A model generated the notes under the pieces. The model ran no database searches and was not told the DNA's origin. It saw only the letters and a list, made by a program, of their open reading frames with translations. A DNA stretch of 9,689 bases from Anaerolineaceae bacterium UBA4781 (GTDB lineage Bacteria > Chloroflexota > Anaerolineae > Anaerolineales > Anaerolineaceae), in assembly GCA_002403105.1 (NCBI GenBank), contig DHHD01000098.1:1-9689 (forward strand), written 5' to 3'. A program made the translations under genes and the position numbers. The stretch's first letter is position 1; each line of letters begins with the position of its first letter. Positions 3,924 through 9,689 of this stretch are shown here, one piece after another.

Positions 3924-6380
3924 TTATTTTACAATATTTACCAGCTTGCCCGGCACGTAGATCACTTTGCGCGGAGCAGTCCCTTCCAGAAAACGCTGCA
4001 CTATTTTATTCGCCAGCGCCAGCTCTTTGGCTCTCTCTTCACTGATACCCACCGGAACAATGAGTTTATCGCGCAGTTTTCCATTCACCTGCAGTACGAT
4101 CGTGATCTCATCTTCTTCGGTGGCTTTTTCATCCACTTCCGGCCAGCTTTGGGTATGGACGGAATATCCCAATCCCAAGCGTTCCCAGATCTCTTCTGCA
4201 ATGTGCGGGCAAATCGGTGCCAGCATGCGCAGATAGACGCTGGTCACTTCCTTCCAAACCGGCGCAGCAGCAGCGCCTTCAGCGCGCGCTTCTTGCAGGG
4301 TATTCGATAATTCCATTAAACCCGATACGATGGTGTTGAACTCGAATTGTTCGTAATCCGCTGTGACTGCTTTGAGGGTTTGGTATAATTTTCTACGCAG
4401 CACTTTGGTTTTCGCAGCATCAAAATTACCAGGTTCCATCTCGTCCAGGAAGATATTCCAAACGCGGTTCAACCAGCGTTGTACACCGGTGATATTGCCC
4501 GATTCCCACGGGCCGCCTTCTGCCCAGCGGTACCCGAACATCAAGAAAGCGCGTACGGTATCAGCCCCATACATATTGACTTGCTTGTCTGGGTCAACCA
4601 CATTGCCGCGTGATTTGCTCATGCGCTGCCCATCCGGACCCAGGATCTGCCCCTGGTTGCGTAATTGCAGCATGGGTTCATTCCCTTTCACCACGCCCAG
4701 ATCACGGAATGCTTTATGGAAGAAACGCGTGTACATTAAATGCATGGTGGCATGTTCCACCCCACCCGTATAAGTGTCTACCGGCATCCAGTAATCATAT
4801 TCTTTTTGGCTGAAGGGTGCCTGTTCTTCGTCCGGGCTGAGGTAGCGCAGGTGATACCAGGATGAACACATGAATGTGTCCATGGTATCCGTTTCGCGCT
4901 CGGCTTTGCCGCCGCATTGCGGGCAGGTGGTGAAACGCCAGGTGGCATGCAATTTCAGCGGGCTTTCTCCGGTCGGTTTCCATTCCACATCATCCGGCAG
5001 CAGTACCGGCAGGTCTTCATCGGGCACGGGTACCACCCCACACTTCTCACAATACAACACCGGGATGGGAGCGCCCCAATAGCGCTGGCGCGAGATTAAC
5101 CAATCTCGCAGCCTGTAATTAACTGAGCCTTTTCCAAAACCCTTCTTCTTTACATACTCGATCGCCTGCTTGAATGCTTGATCGGCAGGCGTGCCGTCCA
5201 ATATTCCCGAATTGACCATTTTCCCACGCGCTGGCACCGATTCGCTCATCGTGGCCCCATCCAACGCAGTCATATCCTCCGGCTGGATGACCACACGTAC
5301 TTCCAAACCGAATTTGCGCGCAAATTCAAAGTCGCGCTGGTCGTGCGCCGGTACTGCCATAATGGCGCCGGTTCCATAGGTCATTAACACATAATCCGCC
5401 ACCCAGATCGGGATGCGTTCCCCGTTCACCGGGTTAACCGCATAACCGCCCGTAAAAACACCGGTCTTTTCCTTGTCGGTGGCTTCGCGCTGGATCTCGG
5501 TCTGCCGAATAGCATCCGCTACATACGCTTCTACCTGCGCTTTTTGTTCCTGGCTGGTGATCTTTGCCACCAGCGGATGTTCAGGCGCCAGCACCATGAA
5601 GGTGGCACCCCATAAAGTATCCGGGCGTGTGGTGAAGATCTCGATCGGGTCTTCTTGCTCTGTACGAAAAACGACCGAAGCGCCTTCCGAGCGACCGATC
5701 CAGTTGGTCTGTAATGTCTTCACCGGTTCCGGCCAATCGATGCCGGTGAAATCCAGCAGCTCGTCTGCGTACTTTGTGATGCGCAGGAACCACTGTTCCA
5801 ATTCCTTTTTAATGACCGGGGTTTGGCAACGTTCGCAGTGGCGGTCTTCTCCCACCACCTGTTCACGCGCCAGGGTTGTATTGCATTTCGGACACCAATC
5901 CACCAGTGATTTTTGCCGGTAAGCCAACCCATTCTTCAATAATTGACTGAAGAACCACTGTGTCCAGCGGTAGTATTTTGGATCCGCTGAGATGGCTTCG
6001 CGCCGCCAATCGAACATATTGCCCATGCTGCGCATTTGTTCGCGCATATGGTCGATGTTCTTATAGGTCCATTCTTTCGGGTGAATATTATTTTTTATCG
6101 CGGCATTCTCCGCGGGTAATCCAAACGCATCAAAACCCATCGGGAACAGCACATTATATCCATGCATGCGCAAATATCGCGCACGAGCGTCCGAAGGGGT
6201 CATGGCATACCAGTGCCCAATATGCAAATTTCCGGAAGGATATGGAAGCATGGTCAATGCATAATATTTTTTCTTTTGGGGGTCAATATCCGCACGATAC
6301 AGACCATCTGTTTCCCATTTCTTCTGCCATTTTGGCTCAATATTCGCCGGGATATAACGGGGCGTTTTTGAAATTGGCAT
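3924..6380 (-). CDS. leuS: Leucyl-tRNA synthetase (class I, bacterial type)
   Basis: The 818-residue enzyme charges tRNA-Leu with leucine in the cytoplasm. Class I signatures are present: HIGH at 53-56 (in PYPSGNLHIGH) and RMSKS at 586-590, a usual KMSKS variant. The CP1 editing domain is intact, with TTRPDT (250-255), YGTGAIMAVPAHDQRD (335-350) and its conserved Asp at 347, so mischarged tRNA should be hydrolysed. Two CxxC pairs form a zinc module (C163/C166, C182/C185), and a second cysteine set occurs at C444/C447 and C486/C489. The C-terminal anticodon-binding and terminal domains (about 640-818, with LQVNGKLRDKL at 763-773) complete the bacterial layout. Length is near the bacterial norm. 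AGAGG lies 4 nt before the ATG. A leucine T-box directly upstream controls expression, and the gene is last in its transcript, ending at the bidirectional terminator. Confidence 0.98.
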   Translation of the reverse strand: MPISKTPRYIPANIEPKWQKKWETDGLYRADIDPQKKKYYALTMLPYPSGNLHIGHWYAMTPSDARARYLRMHGYNVLFPMGFDAFGLPAENAAIKNNIHPKEWTYKNIDHMREQMRSMGNMFDWRREAISADPKYYRWTQWFFSQLLKNGLAYRQKSLVDWCPKCNTTLAREQVVGEDRHCERCQTPVIKKELEQWFLRITKYADELLDFTGIDWPEPVKTLQTNWIGRSEGASVVFRTEQEDPIEIFTTRPDTLWGATFMVLAPEHPLVAKITSQEQKAQVEAYVADAIRQTEIQREATDKEKTGVFTGGYAVNPVNGERIPIWVADYVLMTYGTGAIMAVPAHDQRDFEFARKFGLEVRVVIQPEDMTALDGATMSESVPARGKMVNSGILDGTPADQAFKQAIEYVKKKGFGKGSVNYRLRDWLISRQRYWGAPIPVLYCEKCGVVPVPDEDLPVLLPDDVEWKPTGESPLKLHATWRFTTCPQCGGKAERETDTMDTFMCSSWYHLRYLSPDEEQAPFSQKEYDYWMPVDTYTGGVEHATMHLMYTRFFHKAFRDLGVVKGNEPMLQLRNQGQILGPDGQRMSKSRGNVVDPDKQVNMYGADTVRAFLMFGYRWAEGGPWESGNITGVQRWLNRVWNIFLDEMEPGNFDAAKTKVLRRKLYQTLKAVTADYEQFEFNTIVSGLMELSNTLQEARAEGAAAAPVWKEVTSVYLRMLAPICPHIAEEIWERLGLGYSVHTQSWPEVDEKATEEDEITIVLQVNGKLRDKLIVPVGISEERAKELALANKIVQRFLEGTAPRKVIYVPGKLVNIVK

Positions 6381-6399
6381 ACAACCTCTCTTTCTTCTT

Positions 6400-6432
6400 A
6401 AAAAAAGAATCCTTCATCCTCAGGGACGAAGG
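6400..6432 (-). terminator. T-box intrinsic terminator
   Basis: On the minus strand CCUUCGUCC (6432-6424) pairs with GGAUGAAGG (6419-6411), nine pairs including one G-U, around a CUGA loop. AUUC and seven U residues (6406-6400) follow. It stands 20 nt before the leuS start codon, competes with the T-box antiterminator, and would stop transcription when tRNA-Leu is charged. Confidence 0.92.
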
Positions 6433-6650
6433 GTTTCTCCGTGGTACCACCCTGATTGTTCGCTTGCGAACCTCTCAGGCAGCGCTAACGGGCTTATCCG
6501 GTCGCAGCTACTTTTCGTTCACTGCCACAGTTTTGCGTTTCCGCTCAAGAGGCGAGTTCTTTCTTGTACGCTCCAGGGGCGTCGCATCGGGCTCACACCA
6601 CTCTCTCCCGAATCGCTGCTGGATGAAATACTGCTCCTCTTCTTACTTTT
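6400..6650 (-). ncRNA. Leucine T-box riboswitch leader of leuS
   Basis: The minus strand carries the diagnostic T-box AGGGTGGTACCACGG (6453-6439), a Stem I arm and a terminator directly before leuS. In Stem I, AAGAGG (6641-6636) pairs with CCUCUU (6552-6547), and UUUC (6628-6625) pairs with GAAA (6563-6560). Between these helices the specifier loop holds AGUA (6632-6629) opposite GAA (6559-6557), then CUC (6556-6554), a leucine codon. The T-box bulge UGGU (6449-6446) would pair with the 3' ACCA of tRNA-Leu. Uncharged tRNA-Leu is expected to stabilise the antiterminator and allow leuS transcription; charged tRNA lets the terminator form. Boundaries are approximate. Confidence 0.95.
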
Positions 6651-6668
6651 TGATCTTCTGTTTTCTAG

Positions 6669-6741
6669 TGGACCCAGAGAGATTCGAACTCTCGGCCTTC
6701 TCAATGCCATTGAGACGCGCTCCCAACTGCGCTATGGGCCC
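6669..6741 (-). tRNA. tRNA-Ala (anticodon GGC)
   Basis: The 73-nt minus-strand sequence folds into a full cloverleaf. Acceptor GGGCCCA pairs with UGGGUCC and includes G3:U70, the alanine identity pair. The D arm is GCGC/GCGC; the anticodon stem UCUCA/UGAGA has loop AUGGCAU with anticodon GGC (6708-6706); the T arm is GAGAG/CUCUC with loop UUCGAAU. The discriminator is A73, and CCA is not encoded (CTA follows), so it is added after transcription. It lies 20 bp downstream of tRNA-Ala(CGC). Confidence 0.98.
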
Positions 6742-6761
6742 TTGCTTTTGTCTTACCCAGA

Positions 6762-6834
6762 TGGACCTGGAGAGATTCGAACTCTCGGCCTCTTCAGTGC
6801 GATTGAAGCGCGCTCCCAACTGCGCTACAGGCCC
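6762..6834 (-). tRNA. tRNA-Ala (anticodon CGC)
   Basis: The 73-nt minus-strand cloverleaf has acceptor GGGCCUG/CAGGUCC with G3:U70, D arm GCGC/GCGC, anticodon stem CUUCA/UGAAG with loop AUCGCAC and anticodon CGC (6801-6799), and T arm GAGAG/CUCUC. Discriminator A73 is present and CCA is not encoded. It starts about 12 nt after the inferred transcription start, and is identical to the neighbouring tRNA-Ala(GGC) in the D arm, variable loop and T arm. Confidence 0.98.
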
Positions 6835-6842
6835 GTTTTTAA

Positions 6843-6886
6843 GGGTAGGAAAATTCTACCCAAGAGCTACCCGGCTGTCAAGCCGG
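6843..6886. repeat. Repeats woven through the tRNA-Ala promoter
   Basis: Reading the plus strand, GGGTAG (6843-6848) is inverted relative to CTACCC at 6856-6861, and CTACCC recurs at 6867-6872, 11 bp further on, about one helical turn. CCGGCT (6871-6876) and AGCCGG (6881-6886) form a perfect 6-bp inverted repeat over the -35 box. These could be regulator sites, or the CCGGCT hairpin may be a weak end for the HAD transcript, though no U-tract follows it. Confidence 0.4.
6853..6881 (-). promoter_or_regulatory. Strong promoter of the tRNA-Ala pair, probably also the T-box and leuS
   Basis: On the minus strand a perfect TTGACA (6881-6876) is followed by a 17-bp spacer and TAGAAT (6858-6853), predicting a start near 6846. 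No terminator or convincing promoter lies between the second tRNA (ends 6669) and the T-box (begins about 6650). The best candidate there, TAGAAA at 6667-6662, has no -35 element. The whole set is therefore likely one transcript. Confidence 0.85.
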
Positions 6887-6913
6887 AATTGCATTTTACA
6901 GAGTATATCATTC

Positions 6914-7534
6914 TTAATCGTTTGTATCCAGAATCGACTTCAAATATGCGAAAGCCGCATCACGATCTTTATACCATACCGTCTGTATTCCTAATCTCTG
7001 CGCACCCTGAATATTCTCCAGAAAATCATCCACAAAAAGAGCTTCGGATGGTTCAACCTGCAATTGTTTCAGTATCAACCGGTAAAATTGTTCTTCCGGT
7101 TTTCGCATGCCAACTTCTGCCGAAAAATAACTGACATCGAACAGGCTGAGAAATGTGAACCTTTCTTGCATCCATTCTCTGGTTCCCTGGAAAGCATTGC
7201 TCAACAAACCCAATTTATACCGTGATCGCAGAGTTCGGGCATATTCCACTAATTCAATATCTTCTCGATCATCACTAAAGAATTTTTGCACAAAATGTTG
7301 TGCTTTTTCTTTATCTTCACCGAATTGTTGCATGAGTTGTTTCATCAACTCATCCCTTGAGATTGTCCCTTTTTCTGCTTCAATGCTGATGGAGCTTTGA
7401 AAAATGGTATGGATTAATGCTTCTACGTTCATTCCATATTGATTTGCCAATTCCTGCCGTGCAGCTTGTGATGCTGAAGTACGGATGAATACTCCACCCA
7501 TATCGAAGATGATCGCTTTGAATGGTTGTGACAT
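6914..7534 (-). CDS. HAD superfamily hydrolase (subfamily IA, YihX-like)
   Basis: The 206-residue protein has the four HAD motifs: IIFDMGGVF (8-16) with nucleophile D11, LLSNA (110-114) with S112, RKPEEQFY (144-151) with K145, and FVDDFLEN (167-174) with D169/D170. A helical cap lies between motifs I and II (about 18-95). Most members are soluble Mg2+-dependent phosphatases acting on small phosphorylated metabolites. In motif I the usual second Asp (D+2) is G13, as in the 'DxGG/DxGN' group that includes YihX. It is the last of three minus-strand genes, starting 15 bp after the GNAT stop. The ribosome binding region AGGACGGGAAG is only moderate. No clear terminator follows before the tRNA promoter. 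Substrate is unknown. Confidence 0.9.
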   Translation of the reverse strand: MSQPFKAIIFDMGGVFIRTSASQAARQELANQYGMNVEALIHTIFQSSISIEAEKGTISRDELMKQLMQQFGEDKEKAQHFVQKFFSDDREDIELVEYARTLRSRYKLGLLSNAFQGTREWMQERFTFLSLFDVSYFSAEVGMRKPEEQFYRLILKQLQVEPSEALFVDDFLENIQGAQRLGIQTVWYKDRDAAFAYLKSILDTND

Positions 7535-7549
7535 GTTGCTTCCCGTCCT

Positions 7550-8116
7550 TTAGTTTTCTATTTGAACTGCTTGCAGTTTTTCCCAATCCTGCCGTAGAAT
7601 GCCCATCATATACATATCCCAGCGTTGCCCATCGCGTTGAATGAAACCGCGCAGCGCCCCTTCATTCTTGAAGCCTGCTTTTTCATACGCTCGGATCGCG
7701 CGTGCATTATAGCCCAGCACCGATAAAGATACCCGGTGTAAATTCCATTCCAGAAACACCAGTCTCAGCAGCAGGTTCATGGCTTCGGTGCCATAACCTT
7801 TTCCCCAATTCTCGCGTTCCCCGATGCCGATCCCCAGCCAGGCATTTCCGCTGTGCCAATCATAACCGGAGATCTCAATAAAACCAATGGGGGTGTTATC
7901 CGTCTTGCGCACGATCATAAAAGAGCTTAAGTGCGAGGTGATCTGTTTTTCAAACCATTCTTTCATTTGATCTTTGTTGTACATGACTGCCGGCAGGCTG
8001 TCCATGAAGCGATCATACAACGCATCCCGCTGCCAGGCAGTATAGTACTGAACATCCTTTTCCGGGTCAGTCGCGCGCAAATAGATTGTTTTCCCCTGTA
8101 AATATGCTTCGTTCAT
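7550..8116 (-). CDS. GNAT family N-acetyltransferase (RimJ/RimL-like)
   Basis: The 188-residue protein shows the GNAT fold of the RimJ/RimL group: IYLRATDPEKD (11-21) at the N-terminus, IGFIEISG (77-84) as beta-4, the acetyl-CoA pyrophosphate loop ENWGKGYGTEA (102-112), HRVSLSV (127-133) as beta-5, and NARAIRAYEKAGF (137-149). It would transfer acetyl from acetyl-CoA to an amine, such as a protein N-terminus, a small metabolite or an antibiotic; the target is not evident. ATG at 8116 is chosen over an in-frame start at 8140 because it overlaps the upstream stop as ATGA and has AAAGGA about 6 nt upstream. This overlap implies translational coupling with the first GNAT-like gene. Confidence 0.92.
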   Translation of the reverse strand: MNEAYLQGKTIYLRATDPEKDVQYYTAWQRDALYDRFMDSLPAVMYNKDQMKEWFEKQITSHLSSFMIVRKTDNTPIGFIEISGYDWHSGNAWLGIGIGERENWGKGYGTEAMNLLLRLVFLEWNLHRVSLSVLGYNARAIRAYEKAGFKNEGALRGFIQRDGQRWDMYMMGILRQDWEKLQAVQIEN

Positions 8117-8688
8117 TTCAATCCTTTCTGCATCCGCCACTCTTCCGCCAGTAAACCAAACAGGATGCGATCATGATATGTCCCCTCATGAAAAACGATC
8201 TCCCGCAGGCAGGCTTCACGCACGAAATCAGCTTCTTCAAGAGCAGCAGTTCTTTCAGTTTCGTAAGCCGGGATTTCCATGCAAACATGGTAGAGGTTCA
8301 ATTCACCGAAAGCATACTGCAAACCAAGCTGCAGGCTCTCTGAAAAAAACTCTTTGCAGGTTGTTTCATTTCCAAAAATGATCTGTAAAGAACCCTGCCC
8401 GTTTTTCCACTCGATATTGGCAACATCCAGAAAACCAAGCAGTTCCTCTTCCCCATTTTTGGAACGGATGGCAAAATGGAAACGGTTTCCCTCATTTTCT
8501 GCTTCCTTTAGTTCTTCTTCCAGATTCTTCTTGGATTCCAATGCAGAAATGGGACGCACAGGATTCGTTTTCCGGTTGCGCGCATATTCAATGCCATGCG
8601 ACCAGAGGGAATCTTTTTCGGCATCCGCTTTCGGATCGATCTCGGTCAGGCGCAGCCGTTCGCTCTCAAAAATGTTGGTTAAATCCAT
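8113..8688 (-). CDS. Divergent GNAT-like protein
   Basis: The 191-residue protein has a GNAT outline: FESERLRLTEIDP (7-19), FHFAIRSKNGEEELLGFLDVA (70-90, beta-2 to beta-4), NLYHVCMEIP (131-140, as beta-5) and ALEEADFVREACLREIVFHEGTYHDRILFGLL near the C-terminus. The glycine-rich acetyl-CoA loop (R/Q-x-x-G-x-G/A) is missing; that place reads FGNETTCKEFFSESLQL (106-122). The N-x-x-A-x-x-x-Y-E motif is degraded to YETERTAALEEADF (142-155). It may have lost catalysis or bind another ligand, perhaps as a partner of the coupled downstream GNAT. AAGGA precedes the ATG by about 7-8 nt. It is first in the operon with the GNAT and HAD genes. Family assignment is probable; function is unknown. Confidence 0.72.
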   Translation of the reverse strand: MDLTNIFESERLRLTEIDPKADAEKDSLWSHGIEYARNRKTNPVRPISALESKKNLEEELKEAENEGNRFHFAIRSKNGEEELLGFLDVANIEWKNGQGSLQIIFGNETTCKEFFSESLQLGLQYAFGELNLYHVCMEIPAYETERTAALEEADFVREACLREIVFHEGTYHDRILFGLLAEEWRMQKGLK

Positions 8689-8733
8689 TTTTTTATCCTT
8701 GATTCCGTAATGAATACTTTTGAATTTTATCTC

Positions 8734-8762
8734 AATATATAAAGCAGATTTCTTTTTGTTAG
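8734..8762 (-). promoter_or_regulatory. Possible promoter of the GNAT-GNAT-HAD operon
   Basis: On the minus strand CTAACA (8762-8757), a 17-bp spacer and TATATT (8739-8734) match the sigma-70 consensus at 4 of 6 and 5 of 6 bases, predicting a start near 8727. It overlaps the stop codon of the upstream gene by a few bases. A TAAAAT at 8729-8724 lacks a -35 box. Cotranscription from upstream is an alternative. Confidence 0.35.
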
Positions 8763-9689
8763 ATTTGCCCGCTTTTTGCTAGCACGAAATATGCTTGCCA
8801 GGTGATCCATTGATTCGGTTTTACTTTGGATGGTTTGGTAAAGGGCACAATGAGCTGATTCCAGGTTTCTTCCAGCGTCCATCCGCCAACGGGTAATTGC
8901 TTGTTGGCGATGAAATCGACAACCGGCTGCAGACGACCGTCTTTTCCGTAACCCAGTTTTGTCAACGCAAAAGCCATTTGCAGCACATCCGCTTGGTAGC
9001 TGCGCGGAAAGCCGAAACGGAACCAATGCTCGCTGAACGGATTTCCTTCTTTGAGCGAGAAATCCATCTTGGCGAGAACCTGTTCGAAAAGGTATTCCGC
9101 GCTTGTCTGAATGGCTTTCTTCATTAATTCAGTTCGATCCGCTTCTTTGATCACAGAGAGCACACGCAGCCCCTTGATAACGCCCCATGCACACGGTCCA
9201 CCATCCTCGTTAAATCGGCACCCATATTCCCCGCTCATCAACGTATTCGCGAGGAATTCCAGTGTGCGGCGCATGCGTTCATCCTGCGGGCTCACCCCCA
9301 CGCCTGCTAATCCGAAACTAATGAGCGCATCGTTGCAGAAGAGATCCATGGGCTGGTGCTTCACAAAGCACCCTTCCAGACGTGGAAAAGAACCATCTTT
9401 CGCCTGGGTTTGTGAAAACACCAGATCGACAGCTTTTTGAATATGTTCATTCAATCCTGCGCCCAATTCTGCCAGCAGCATCACCTGCCAGGCAGTGCTG
9501 GTGTACATGGGCATGATCATGGAATCCGCATTCCCCCACCAACTCTCCGCCGATTGCAGAGCCAGGATCTGCGGAACCACCCCGTACTTCATGATCCGGC
9601 TGCGTGCTTCGCTTAATTGTGCATCGCCTTCTGCCAGACCAACCACATCGCGCAGTGTAAAATAGCGTACACTGGGATTTTCTTCTTCC
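8759..9689 (-). CDS. Prenyltransferase/squalene-cyclase-fold (alpha/alpha toroid) protein, 5' end outside window
   Basis: The frame is open from the right edge: 309 residues are visible, starting EEENPSVRYFTLRD, and a GTG at 9646 need not be the start. Repeats resembling the alpha/alpha toroid of terpene cyclases and prenyltransferases are seen: VPQILALQSAESWWGN (near 37-52), WQVMLLAELG, VDLVFSQTQAKDGSFPR, CAWGVIKGLRVL, ADVLQMAFALTKLGYG, FIANKQLPVGGWTLEETW, TWQAYFVLAKSG. Each combines a helix pair with a Q/G/W-rich turn. The DxDD or DCTAE motif of squalene-hopene cyclases is not in the visible part, so enzyme activity is doubtful. Similar proteins in Chloroflexota genomes are, as I recall, uncharacterised. 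There are no membrane segments in the visible part. It may be upstream of, or cotranscribed with, the GNAT operon. Role unknown. Confidence 0.75.
   Translation of the reverse strand, partial: EEENPSVRYFTLRDVVGLAEGDAQLSEARSRIMKYGVVPQILALQSAESWWGNADSMIMPMYTSTAWQVMLLAELGAGLNEHIQKAVDLVFSQTQAKDGSFPRLEGCFVKHQPMDLFCNDALISFGLAGVGVSPQDERMRRTLEFLANTLMSGEYGCRFNEDGGPCAWGVIKGLRVLSVIKEADRTELMKKAIQTSAEYLFEQVLAKMDFSLKEGNPFSEHWFRFGFPRSYQADVLQMAFALTKLGYGKDGRLQPVVDFIANKQLPVGGWTLEETWNQLIVPFTKPSKVKPNQWITWQAYFVLAKSGQI

Noticed and set aside
5960..6994. Long plus-strand open frame of 344 codons
   Set aside because: It runs antisense through leuS, the T-box and both tRNA genes, so it is a shadow frame.

Overview
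The window looks like chromosomal DNA from an anaerobic, T-box-using bacterium. My best guess is a member of the Chloroflexota (Anaerolineae-like). That guess rests on a bacterial LeuRS under T-box control, a corrinoid/UroD-type methyltransferase pair and a terpene-cyclase-fold protein with a 'VRYFTLRD' segment, a combination I associate with that group. I could not test it by search. No phage, insertion sequence, CRISPR array or plasmid feature is visible.

Region 1 (1-2277, minus strand) is a three-gene operon: a B12-binding corrinoid protein (2121-1480), a UroD-family methyltransferase-like protein (1396-248, TTG start) and a class II aldolase/adducin-like protein cut off by the window edge (232-1). 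A near-consensus sigma-70 promoter lies at 2239-2211. A 22-bp quasi-palindrome lies about 62 bp upstream of the inferred transcription start, and a hairpin lies in the 5' leader. The likely theme is corrinoid-dependent methyl (probably O-methyl) transfer. The substrate is unknown, and the aldolase may act on the demethylated product.

Region 2 (2240-3908, plus strand) begins with an AT-rich stretch without a supported gene, then a good promoter (2601-2629) and a roughly 257-nt leader. It leads to a CaCA-family Na+/Ca2+-type exchanger (2893-3855) whose predicted cation site differs from the family consensus. A perfect 15-bp bidirectional terminator (3865-3908) separates it from the convergent leuS gene.

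Region 3 (6881-3924, minus strand) is a translation block: a strong promoter, two near-duplicate tRNA-Ala genes (CGC, then GGC), a leucine T-box riboswitch with CUC specifier, and leuS. I see no terminator or good promoter between the tRNAs and the T-box, so one transcript is likely.

Region 4 (9689-6914, minus strand) contains a three-gene operon (divergent GNAT-like protein, GNAT acetyltransferase overlapping by ATGA, and HAD hydrolase). Upstream lies the 3' part of an alpha/alpha-toroid (prenyltransferase/squalene-cyclase fold) protein that runs off the right edge.

Most of the window is recognisable housekeeping or accessory metabolism. The parts least explained by known families are the corrinoid-UroD-aldolase operon with its regulatory DNA, the exchanger's cation site and long leader, and the divergent GNAT.
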